Shown in pieces: positions 19,431 to 28,296 of a stretch of 64,000 nt of DNA. Where the stretch lies: contig CAZFLM010000004.1 in assembly GCA_964519955.1 (NCBI GenBank), positions 62,001-126,000 on the forward strand. Reading direction: 5' to 3'. Position 1 is the stretch's first letter, and every line of letters starts with the position of its first letter. The position numbers and the translations under genes were made by a program. Under the pieces are notes generated by a model that saw only the letters and a program-made list of their open reading frames with translations, did no database searches and was not told where the DNA came from. This DNA comes from CAZFLM01 sp964519955 (GTDB lineage Bacteria; Armatimonadota; Chthonomonadetes; Chthonomonadales; CAJBBX01).

Positions 19431-19485
19431 TAACGATCGGCGGAGCATTCCGTACGTGCGAGGCCGCCAGGCTCGCCGATCGTTA
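19431..19485 (+). promoter_or_regulatory. Leader hairpin upstream of the oxidoreductase operon
   Basis: Arms TAACGATCGGCGGAGC (19431-19446) and GCTCGCCGATCGTTA (19471-19485) pair over 15 bp with one bulged base and a 24-nt loop. The hairpin starts at the predicted transcription start and ends 24 nt before the start codon, leaving AAAGGTG free. This could protect the 5' end or serve as a protein site. Its GATCGGCG block is also found in the nuoA-side dyad. Confidence 0.6.
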
Positions 19486-19508
19486 GCTCCGTCAAAGGTG
19501 ACAACATC

Positions 19509-21308
19509 ATGTCTCAGCAGCTAGCGTCGTCGACGCGGACGACGGACGTGGTAATCCGGCTCGTTGGCGAGTCCGGCGAGGGTACCGTCAGCCTCGGCGA
19601 ACTGGTCGTTCAGATGTTCACCGCACTGGGCCTGGAGGCCTACACATTCCAGACCTTCCCCGCTGAGATCAAGGGCGGGACGGTGATGTTCCAACTGCGC
19701 GCCCGCTCGGGCGTCGTGCTGTCTCAGGGGGATGAGGTCGATATCCTCGTCGCGCTCAACGACGAGGGGTTTGGCCTCTTCGGTGACGGTCTCCGGAGCG
19801 ACGGCATCCTGCTCTATGACTCCGATGTCTTCACGCCGGAACCCGTGCCCGGCAGGACCGACATCGCCCTGCCCATCACCACCCTCGCGAAGCAGCAGAA
19901 GGAAGCCGCTCGGGCGCTGATCGACCCCGACACGCTGAAGCGCCTCCCGCCGCCGAAGAACCTGATCGGGCTCGGCGCGCTCCTGCGCCTGGTGGACTGC
20001 CCGCTTGGCGCCGCGGAGAAGCGCGTCCGCGATCTGTTTGCGCGGAAGGGCGACGGCGTCGTGCAGATGAACCTGAACGCGCTGCACGTCGGCGAGGAGC
20101 GCATCGGCGAGCAGAAGGGCTCTCTCCGAGCCCCGACCGTGCACGCGGTCGAGCGGACCAAGCCTTCCATCACCGCCACGGGTAACCAGATGATCGCGCT
20201 GGGGTCCATCGCGGCCGGCGTGTCCTTCTTCGGCGGCTACCCGATCACCCCCGCGTCGGAGATCCTCGAGTACCTGGCCAAGGAGCTGCCAGCGTTCGGT
20301 GGCGACGTGGTGCAGGCCGAGGACGAGATCGCCGCGCTCGGCATGTGCCTCGGCGCCAGCTTCGCAGGCAAGAAGGCGATGACCGCGACCTCCGGCCCCG
20401 GGCTCAGCCTGATGGTCGAGCAGATCAACCTCAGCGGGCAGACCGAGTTGCCCGTCGTTATCGTGGACGTGCAACGCGGCGGAGCCAGCACCGGCATGCC
20501 GACGAAGACCAGCCAGGGCGACCTGAACCTCGCCATCTTCGGCGTGCACAACGAGAGCCCGAGGATCGTCGTGGCCACGTCCAGCGTCGAGGACTGCTTC
20601 TGGACCACCATCGACGCGGTGAACCTGGCAGAGGCGTACCAGTGCCCGGTCGTGCTGCTCTCCGATCAGGGGCTGGCAACCCGCAAGTCGACGATGACGC
20701 CGCCCGATCTCTCCGCCGTGCATCTGTTGGAGCGCCTTGCGCCCTCCGAGGAGGCCCTCGCCGGCACCTATAACCGGTTCCAGGACACTCCGTCAGGCAT
20801 CTCCCCGATGTCATGGCCCGGCATGCGCGGCGGCATGTACACCTGCTCCGGCATCGAGCACGACGAGATGGGCGACCCGGCCTACTCGCCGGAGAACGCG
20901 GGCCGCATGAAGGACAAGCGGTTCCGCAAGTTCGAGACGCTGCTCCGCGAGCATGGCGCCGAGATGGTGCGCCATTGGGGCGACGAAGGCGCCGTCGACG
21001 TCGGCATCATCGCGTTCGGTTCCACCGAAGGCGTGATTCGCGAGGCGGCCGAGCGCGCCCAGGGCCAGGGCATCCGCGTTGGACACCTGCACCTGCGGTT
21101 GCTCAACCCCCTGCCGGTCAACGTGATCGAGGAGTTCGCCGCTCGCTGCCGGACCATCCTGGTTCCGGAACTGAACTACTCGGGCCAACTGGCCGGCTGG
21201 ATACGGATGCACAGCAGCATCGCCATGACGCCTTTCCACAAGGACGAGGGTGTCCCGTTCATTCCCAACGACATCTACGAGCAGATCGTCCGCCTGGCGG
21301 GGAAGTGA
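19509..21308 (+). CDS. korA: 2-oxoacid:ferredoxin oxidoreductase, gamma-alpha fusion subunit
   Basis: Converts a 2-oxoacid (most likely 2-oxoglutarate) and CoA to acyl-CoA and CO2 with reduction of ferredoxin. The 599-residue protein has a gamma domain first (about residues 12-190, GESGEGTVSLGE and FPAEIKGG), then the alpha (pyrimidine-binding) domain with FFGGYPITPASEI near residue 240 and the catalytic TSGPGLSLM stretch. The fused gamma-alpha layout is typical of actinobacterial-type KorA. It has a strong promoter and leader hairpin and is followed 10 bp later by the beta subunit. Substrate assignment to 2-oxoglutarate is by family likeness only. Confidence 0.88.
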   Translation: MSQQLASSTRTTDVVIRLVGESGEGTVSLGELVVQMFTALGLEAYTFQTFPAEIKGGTVMFQLRARSGVVLSQGDEVDILVALNDEGFGLFGDGLRSDGILLYDSDVFTPEPVPGRTDIALPITTLAKQQKEAARALIDPDTLKRLPPPKNLIGLGALLRLVDCPLGAAEKRVRDLFARKGDGVVQMNLNALHVGEERIGEQKGSLRAPTVHAVERTKPSITATGNQMIALGSIAAGVSFFGGYPITPASEILEYLAKELPAFGGDVVQAEDEIAALGMCLGASFAGKKAMTATSGPGLSLMVEQINLSGQTELPVVIVDVQRGGASTGMPTKTSQGDLNLAIFGVHNESPRIVVATSSVEDCFWTTIDAVNLAEAYQCPVVLLSDQGLATRKSTMTPPDLSAVHLLERLAPSEEALAGTYNRFQDTPSGISPMSWPGMRGGMYTCSGIEHDEMGDPAYSPENAGRMKDKRFRKFETLLREHGAEMVRHWGDEGAVDVGIIAFGSTEGVIREAAERAQGQGIRVGHLHLRLLNPLPVNVIEEFAARCRTILVPELNYSGQLAGWIRMHSSIAMTPFHKDEGVPFIPNDIYEQIVRLAGK

Positions 21309-21318
21309 GGAGAGCGTC

Positions 21319-22230
21319 ATGACCGTAGCAACCGACCTACCGGCGGCGCACGCGCCTGCCTACTACAAGAGCGGCCTCAAGCCCATCTGGTGCCCCGGCT
21401 GCGGCGACTTCGGCGTGCTGAGCGCCCTGTACAAAGCGCTGAGCATGTGCAACATCGAGCCCGAGGACACCGCTATCGTGTCCGGCATCGGGTGCTCGTC
21501 GCGCCTCCCCGGGTTCGTGAACGCGTACGGATACCACGGTGTCCACGGACGCGCCTTGCCGACAGCCACGGGCATCAAGATCGCCCGCCCCGAGCTGGCG
21601 GTCATCGTGGTCGGCGGAGACGGCGACGGATACTCCATCGGAGTGGGCCACCTACCCCACACCGCGCGCCGCAACCCGGACATCACGTACCTGATCATGA
21701 ACAACAACACCTATGGCCTGACCAAGGGCCAGGTGTCGCCCACGTCGTCGATCCCGTTGGCCCACGTGGGCACGAAGCTCGACCCGAAGCGCTGGAAGAC
21801 GACGCCGTACGGCAACACCGAGGACCACATCAACCCGATGGCCCTCGCGATCGCCCTGGACGTCTCCTTCGTCGCGCGCGGGTTCTCCTACAAGCCCAAC
21901 CAGCTCGCCGAGATCCTGGTTGCCGCCGTCAAGCACCCGGGATTCGCGCTCATCGACGCCCTGTCCCCGTGCCCTACGTGGAACCAGGACCAGACCGAGG
22001 CCTACTACAAGGACTGGACCTTCGACATCCCGGAGGATCACGATCCGTCCGATCGCGTTCGGGCGTTCGACCTGGCCTTCCGCACCGACGGGCGCATCCC
22101 GCTCGGCATCCTCTACCAGCGCACCGACAAGCCGAACCAGTTGGACGAGCTGGCCGCCCTTCGCGAGCGTCTCACAGGCAAAGGGGCGCTGGAGGCGCTC
22201 GTACAGCGGTTCGCCTCGGCGACCAACTGA
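21319..22230 (+). CDS. korB: 2-oxoacid:ferredoxin oxidoreductase, beta subunit
   Basis: Thiamine-diphosphate-binding subunit, 303 residues. IWCPGCGDFGV supplies two cluster-ligand Cys, GIGCSSRLPGF gives the CoA-side loop, and GDGDGYSIGVGH with NNNTYGLTKGQ is the ThDP/Mg motif (GDG-x-NN). The ATG at 21319 with AGGAG 5-6 nt upstream is the start; a longer frame overlapping korA is not needed. It pairs with the upstream fused subunit to make the full enzyme. There is no ferredoxin gene next to it. Confidence 0.9.
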   Translation: MTVATDLPAAHAPAYYKSGLKPIWCPGCGDFGVLSALYKALSMCNIEPEDTAIVSGIGCSSRLPGFVNAYGYHGVHGRALPTATGIKIARPELAVIVVGGDGDGYSIGVGHLPHTARRNPDITYLIMNNNTYGLTKGQVSPTSSIPLAHVGTKLDPKRWKTTPYGNTEDHINPMALAIALDVSFVARGFSYKPNQLAEILVAAVKHPGFALIDALSPCPTWNQDQTEAYYKDWTFDIPEDHDPSDRVRAFDLAFRTDGRIPLGILYQRTDKPNQLDELAALRERLTGKGALEALVQRFASATN

Positions 22231-22264
22231 CGGCCGAGCCGGCCTCGAGACGGCATGCAGCATC

Positions 22265-22299
22265 CGCGACGCCCGGGGTATCTGACCTCGGGCGTCGCG
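22265..22299 (+). terminator. Hairpin after korB
   Basis: An 11-bp perfect stem (CGCGACGCCCG with CGGGCGTCGCG) around a 13-nt loop, 35 bp after the korB stop. No T-tract follows. It probably ends the operon before the debranching enzyme gene. Confidence 0.6.
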
Positions 22300-22341
22300 C
22301 ATTCCTGCCGACAATAGGGGTATCTCCCAGTAGGAGGAACC

Positions 22342-24312
22342 ATGTCGTCTTCCAGCAACGCCGTCTCCCTCAGCCTCGGGCCCGAGGTCCTGAACGACTA
22401 CGGGCTAGCATCCCGGCGTGAGTGGCTCATCACCAACGGAGCCGGCGCATTCGGGATGGGGACGCTGGCAGGCGCCAACACGCGCCGCTACCACGGCCTG
22501 CTGGTCGCCGCGCTCAACCCGCCGACGGGCCGCATGGTCGCCCTCTCCAAGCTGGAGGAAGCCGTCGTCGCCTGGGGCGAGCGCTCCGACCTGTCCGCCA
22601 ACCAGTACCCTGGCGCCATCCATCCTGCCGGGTTCAGGCACCTGAACCGCTACAGTCCCTACCCCACCCCAACCTGGCTCTACCGCGTGGGCGACTCGAT
22701 CCAGATCGAGAAGTGCATCTGGATGGAGCGCGGCCGCAACACGACCTTCGTACGCTATACGGTCAAGAGAGCGCCGGCCCCCTTGCAGCTCCAGTTAACG
22801 CCCCTCGTGTGCTGGAAGGACTACCACACGGAGATGCGCCGGTGGGACGGCTTCCCGCTCCAGACGCTGATGGGCGACCACCGGATCGAGCTGCAGTTGG
22901 ACCCGCACGGCCACGTGCTTCGCCTCATGACGACCCACGGGCACATCGAGCCGGCCGGGTACTGGCACGAGTCGATCGAGCATCAGGCGGAACGCGAGCG
23001 TGGCCTAGACTGGTACGAGGACCTCTACTGCCCGGCGCACCTCGTCGCAACGGTGTCCCAGGGCGACGCGATCACGCTGACGGCGACGATGGAGCCCGGC
23101 GAGCCGGACGCCGATGCGTCGTGGACGGCCATGGCGGCGCGCCATGAGAGCCTCGCAGCCGCCTCGCCCGCGCCCGACGCATTCGCCCGACGCCTGAGCG
23201 TGGCCACGGACGCGTTCATCGTCGAGCCGAGCGACCGCGTCGCGCGCGCCACCGTCATCGCGGGCTATCCCTGGTTCACGGACTGGGGGCGGGACACGAT
23301 GATCGCCCTCCGCGGCCTCTGCGTCACCACGAAGCGCCTCGCCACCGCTCGCCAGATCCTGACCGCGTTCGCCGAGCACGCCGACCAGGGCATGCTGCCC
23401 AACCGGTTCCCAGACTCCGATGAGAAGCCTGAGTACAACACCGTCGACGCGACGCTGTGGTACTTCCGAGCGATCGAGGCCTACGTGGACGTGGCGCCCG
23501 ACGGCTCGGAACTGGTCCGGGAGCTGTGGCCGGTGCTGCGCGACATCGTCGACTGCCACAACCGCGGCACTCGTTACGGCATCGGAGTCGACCCGAGCGA
23601 CGGCCTGCTGCGGTCCGGCGAGCCGGGCGTCCAGCTCACGTGGATGGACGCGAAGGTGGGCGACTGGGTGGTGACGCCCCGGATGGGCAAGCCCGTGGAG
23701 ATCAACGCGCTCTGGTACGCGGCGCTGCGAGCGATGGGCCGCTTCGCTCGGACGCAGGGAGAGCCCGCCGAGCCCTACGACGAGCAGGCGGACCGGGTGC
23801 GAGCCAGCTTCCAGCAGTTCGTGCGGCCCGACGGCCAGGGGCTCTACGACGTCCTCGCGCCCGAGGGACCTGACCCAGCAATTCGCTGCAACCAGACGTT
23901 CGCGGTCAGCGAGGCGCCCGACCTGCTATCCGACGAGCAGGCCCGGTCCGTCGTCGACACGGCGGAGAAACACCTGTGGACGCGGGTCGGCATGCGCACC
24001 CTCGCGCCGTCGGACCCAGCCTATCGCCCACGCTACGAGGGCGGCCCCCTGGAGCGCGACGGAACCTATCACCAGGGCACCGTGTGGCCGTGGCCGATCG
24101 GCTCCTTCGTCGAGGCCCACTACCGCGTGTACGGCGACGCCGCCAAGGCCCGTGCGCTCCTGGCGCCGCTCGCCGAGTGCCTCACCGACGACTGTGTGGG
24201 GAACCTGGCCGAAGTCTATGACGGGGACGCGCCACACCGCCCGAACGGCTGCCCCGCGCAGGCATGGAGCGTGGCGGAGGTCCTCCGAGCATGGTGCCTG
24301 CTGCGAGGCTGA
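22342..24312 (+). CDS. Amylo-alpha-1,6-glucosidase / glycogen debranching enzyme
   Basis: Hydrolyses alpha-1,6 branches of glycogen-like glucans. The 656-residue protein has the N-terminal GDE domain (EWLITNGAGAFGMGTLAGANTRRYHGLL type start, residues 28-55) and the C-terminal (alpha/alpha)6 domain with GYPWFTDWGRDTMIAL (about residues 309-324) carrying the catalytic Asp, and LTWMDAKVGDWVVTPR. Length fits bacterial archaeal-type GDE. GGAGGAACC lies just before the ATG. It stands alone between two hairpins, with no glycogen synthase or phosphorylase beside it. Confidence 0.93.
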   Translation: MSSSSNAVSLSLGPEVLNDYGLASRREWLITNGAGAFGMGTLAGANTRRYHGLLVAALNPPTGRMVALSKLEEAVVAWGERSDLSANQYPGAIHPAGFRHLNRYSPYPTPTWLYRVGDSIQIEKCIWMERGRNTTFVRYTVKRAPAPLQLQLTPLVCWKDYHTEMRRWDGFPLQTLMGDHRIELQLDPHGHVLRLMTTHGHIEPAGYWHESIEHQAERERGLDWYEDLYCPAHLVATVSQGDAITLTATMEPGEPDADASWTAMAARHESLAAASPAPDAFARRLSVATDAFIVEPSDRVARATVIAGYPWFTDWGRDTMIALRGLCVTTKRLATARQILTAFAEHADQGMLPNRFPDSDEKPEYNTVDATLWYFRAIEAYVDVAPDGSELVRELWPVLRDIVDCHNRGTRYGIGVDPSDGLLRSGEPGVQLTWMDAKVGDWVVTPRMGKPVEINALWYAALRAMGRFARTQGEPAEPYDEQADRVRASFQQFVRPDGQGLYDVLAPEGPDPAIRCNQTFAVSEAPDLLSDEQARSVVDTAEKHLWTRVGMRTLAPSDPAYRPRYEGGPLERDGTYHQGTVWPWPIGSFVEAHYRVYGDAAKARALLAPLAECLTDDCVGNLAEVYDGDAPHRPNGCPAQAWSVAEVLRAWCLLRG

Positions 24313-24323
24313 CCCCAAGACTC

Positions 24324-24362
24324 GCGCAGCCCCTTGATGCCGAGGTGCTCAAGGGGCTGCGC
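24324..24362. terminator. Bidirectional hairpin between debranching enzyme and flavin reductase
   Basis: A 14-bp perfect stem (GCGCAGCCCCTTGA and its complement) with an 11-nt loop in the gap between convergent genes. It can end transcription from both sides. Confidence 0.75.
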
Positions 24363-24384
24363 CGTTCGCTCAGTCAGCCAGGTG

Positions 24385-24891
24385 TCAGTCCGCCACCTGA
24401 GCGCTGACGATCTCGCCGAAGTACATCCGGTGGTAGTCCTTGTTCGGGTAGTTCTCGTCGAGGGCCGGATCGACGAAGTGAGTCGGGTCCAGGTCCTGGT
24501 AGTAGAGCTTGCGGCACGCAAGCACCAGCCGCGCTTCGGCGAAGGTGGTGGTGCCGGGCGCGGGCCCGGGCTGCACGGTGAGACCCGTCTCCGCGGCCTT
24601 GTCGGTATCGCGGCCGGAGCGCGAGCCACACAACTCCAGCGCCGGCCGGTAGAGGTCGCTGAAGAACGAGAGCGTGAAGTGACTGTTGCGCTCCATGAAC
24701 TCGAACGTGTAGCGCTGGGGCCGGATGACGCACCAGCAGATGTTGCGGCTCCAGAGCACGCCCACACCTCCCCAACTGGCGGTCATCGTGTTGTATGCCT
24801 CCGGCGCGCCGGCGGTGACCAACATCCAGTCCTCGCCGATGAGCCGCCAGGCGTTGTCGGCAAGCGCGTCAGGCTGAACCGCTCTACGCAT
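24385..24891 (-). CDS. Flavin reductase-like domain protein
   Basis: A 168-residue protein of the flavin reductase-like (FMN-binding split barrel) family, which binds FMN and reduces it or uses it in redox reactions. N-terminal NTMTASWGGVGVLWSRNICWCVIRP (core MTASWGGVGVLW) is the flavin-binding strand-loop, followed by FTLSFFSD, and the C-terminal YHRMYFGEIV. It is short and has no partner monooxygenase gene adjacent. It lies downstream of the hybrid kinase gene on the same strand, 59 bp away, and may be cotranscribed. Confidence 0.82.
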   Translation of the reverse strand: MRRAVQPDALADNAWRLIGEDWMLVTAGAPEAYNTMTASWGGVGVLWSRNICWCVIRPQRYTFEFMERNSHFTLSFFSDLYRPALELCGSRSGRDTDKAAETGLTVQPGPAPGTTTFAEARLVLACRKLYYQDLDPTHFVDPALDENYPNKDYHRMYFGEIVSAQVAD

Positions 24892-24950
24892 CGCATTCCT
24901 CCTGGGTGAACCGAACTACGAGATGATCGGCACATGCAGTGGACGGGCAC

Positions 24951-27059
24951 CTAGCGCAACTGCCGTAGCGCCGAGGCAAGCGCCTCCGGGCGGATCGGCT
25001 TGCCCATCACCAGCTCGGCCGCGCTGAGGTCGACGCCGTCGGGAGGCAGATCGCCCCAGCCTGACAGCAGCACCCGATGGATCTCCGGGTACGCCGTCCG
25101 GAGGTGCGCCAGCAACTGGGCCCCGGTCATTCCGGGCATGCCGTGGTCCGACACCACGACGCGGCACTCCGCGGCGTGCTCATCGAGCCACTGCAGCGCC
25201 ATCTCCGCGTCGGACGCCACGCTCACCCGCGCGCCCGCCGATCGGAGCATGCAGGCGACGCTCTCCCCCACCAGCTTGTCGTCATCGACGAGGAGCACCC
25301 GCATACCCCTCAAGGCAGCCGCGGCCGGAACCGGTGGCTCCGACGATGGCGGCTCGGGCACCGGCTTCAGGCGCACCGTGAACGTGCTGCCTACACCTGG
25401 GGTGGACTGCACATCGATCTCGCCGCCTAGCCGGGCCACGATACCCCACGCGACGGACAGGCCTAGGCCCGTGCCGACCGTGGGCTTGGTCGTGAAGAAC
25501 GGCTCGAAGACGTGCCGCCGCGTCTCCTCGTCCATACCGACGCCGGTGTCGCACACATCGATCTCCACTCCCGAGCTGCGGCCCCCGCCCGTGACACGGA
25601 TCGTGCCGCCGCCGGGCATGGCGTCCACAGCATTCGTCAGGATGTGGGCGAACACCTCCCGCAGTTCCCCGTCGATGCCGATGGCCGGCAACTCCGCCGG
25701 CAGCGTGTCGGCGATCTCGATCTTAGCGCCGCGCGCCGCCGCCAGGTCAGACCAGGCCGGCCGCGTGATCTCGACCGCATCTCGCACGATCCTCGCCAGA
25801 TCGACGATGGCCGGGGGCGCAGCGACTTCCCGCCGGCTGAACTGCTGCATCCGCCGCACGATCTCGGCGCCGTCGAGGGCTGCGCGCTCGATGGTCTTCG
25901 CCTGCCTCGCGATGCCTGGCGGTGCATCTGCGTTCTGATGGATGAGCTGTGCGAAGCCCAGCACGGCCGTCAGGATGTTGTTCAGGTTGTGCGCGATGCC
26001 GCCAGCCATCTCGCCAACGGCCCGTAGGCGTTCGGCAGCCATCAGCGCCTGCTGAGTCTGGCTCAGTTCGTCGAACAGCCGGGCGTTGCGAATGGCGACG
26101 GCGATCAGCGTGGCGAACGAGAGAAGCGAGTTCAGCGAGGTATCTACGATGGGCCGGTCGGTGAGCTGGTTGTCGACGCAGATGAGGCCCACCAGCTCGC
26201 CTCCCGTCTGGAGCCCCACGACGGCGTGCTGGATGGGCCGATCGACGCCCGTGTCGAACAGCGGCAGCGGACTCCACTCGGCGATCAGGTAGCGCTCTCG
26301 GCCCGTCAGGAGCGGCTCCAGGCTGACCGGCCACTCGGAGACCGGGAGCGAGATCTGCTGCTCAGGCCTCGGATTGCCTGCGTCGTCGGTGCCCCACGAT
26401 CCGTGGATGGTGTCCTTCTCGACGCGCAGCACCCCGACGCGATCGAACCCTCCGGCCGTGGCGATCGCATCGCGCGCCATCCTGAGGATCGAGTCGAGAT
26501 CGAGGCTGGAGCTGATGGCGGCCGACAGCTCTATCCATCGATCGCGAAGCGCAACCATCTTCTCCAGGTCGGCGCGTGCCATCGCGTTCGACAGCGCGAG
26601 AGACATCGCGTCGATGAAGTCGAGGTACTCGTTCAGTACGGCTTGCACGACGGGCCGGCCGGACGGCAGGTTGTCGACGTAGATGATGCCGACAGTACTG
26701 CCGCGTGCACGGAGGCTGGCAGCGCCGTGGAGGAAGACACGATCGTCGGGATGCTCGCAGTCCACCGCGTATGCTTCTACCGTGCCCTCGAACAGCATCG
26801 TACGAGCACGCCCGGTCAGCAGCGGCCCCGAAGGCCCGACAAAGTGCTCAAGCGAGAACGAGAGCGAGCGCTCGTCGCGCACGCCGCCATCGGCATCGGT
26901 ACCCCACGATCCCAGAAGGAGCCCGTGCTGGATGAGCCAGACACCGCACCGGTCAAAGCCCGCGATATCGACCATGGCGTCGCGGACCATCCGCGCCACT
27001 TCGTAGGGATCTACGACGGCGTGTGCCGCGGCCACGACGTCCAGCAGGCGTTCTTCCAC
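24951..27059 (-). CDS. Hybrid sensor histidine kinase: GAF-GAF-HisKA-HATPase-receiver
   Basis: Cytosolic signalling protein of 702 residues without transmembrane segments. Two GAF domains (about 10-160 and 185-335) share the repeated GSWGTD motif. A HisKA region has H357 in AGGIAHNLNNILTAV, where Asn follows His instead of the usual Asp/Glu. The HATPase domain shows NAVDAMPGGG (N box), DTGVGM (G1) and GTGLGLS (G2). A C-terminal receiver has VLLVDDD, acceptor D638 in SDHGMPG, and a late Lys in MGKPI. The signal is unknown. It is divergent from ruvB and upstream of the flavin reductase-like gene. Confidence 0.92.
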   Translation of the reverse strand: MEERLLDVVAAAHAVVDPYEVARMVRDAMVDIAGFDRCGVWLIQHGLLLGSWGTDADGGVRDERSLSFSLEHFVGPSGPLLTGRARTMLFEGTVEAYAVDCEHPDDRVFLHGAASLRARGSTVGIIYVDNLPSGRPVVQAVLNEYLDFIDAMSLALSNAMARADLEKMVALRDRWIELSAAISSSLDLDSILRMARDAIATAGGFDRVGVLRVEKDTIHGSWGTDDAGNPRPEQQISLPVSEWPVSLEPLLTGRERYLIAEWSPLPLFDTGVDRPIQHAVVGLQTGGELVGLICVDNQLTDRPIVDTSLNSLLSFATLIAVAIRNARLFDELSQTQQALMAAERLRAVGEMAGGIAHNLNNILTAVLGFAQLIHQNADAPPGIARQAKTIERAALDGAEIVRRMQQFSRREVAAPPAIVDLARIVRDAVEITRPAWSDLAAARGAKIEIADTLPAELPAIGIDGELREVFAHILTNAVDAMPGGGTIRVTGGGRSSGVEIDVCDTGVGMDEETRRHVFEPFFTTKPTVGTGLGLSVAWGIVARLGGEIDVQSTPGVGSTFTVRLKPVPEPPSSEPPVPAAAALRGMRVLLVDDDKLVGESVACMLRSAGARVSVASDAEMALQWLDEHAAECRVVVSDHGMPGMTGAQLLAHLRTAYPEIHRVLLSGWGDLPPDGVDLSAAELVMGKPIRPEALASALRQLR

Positions 27060-27090
27060 GAGGCTAACCCTCCTGCGACCGTGGCGCCGC

Positions 27091-27120
27091 TTGACAGGCA
27101 GCCCACGGTAACGGTAACAT
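27091..27120 (+). promoter_or_regulatory. Sigma70 promoter of ruvB
   Basis: TTGACA (perfect -35), 18 bp, then TAACAT (four of six). It lies in the divergent gap with the sensor kinase. The expected start near 27127 leaves a leader of about 70 nt. Confidence 0.6.
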
Positions 27121-27195
27121 CTGTCTGCATATCATCGCCCGCATCCGGGCAGCATGTGCCGCGGCGCGGTGCGCCGGTTGGGAGTGAGACACCAC

Positions 27196-28227
<1,032 letters not shown>

Positions 28228-28264
28228 CCCGACGCGCCGCCCAGCAGAACACCGGATAGCAAGA

Positions 28265-28292
28265 GAGGGCGCCCACTCCCGTGGACGCCCTC
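28265..28292. terminator. Hairpin between ruvB and tricorn-like gene
   Basis: GAGGGCG pairs with CGCCCTC, and the inner CCAC pairs with GTGG, around a four-base loop. It lies between convergent genes and ends 4 bp before the tricorn-like stop codon. Confidence 0.7.
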
Positions 28293-28296
28293 GCGC

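Noticed and set aside
22231..22341. tRNA gene in the gap after korB
   Set aside because: The dyad there is a simple 11-bp hairpin without cloverleaf arms or conserved T-loop bases; no tRNA was found in any other gap either.
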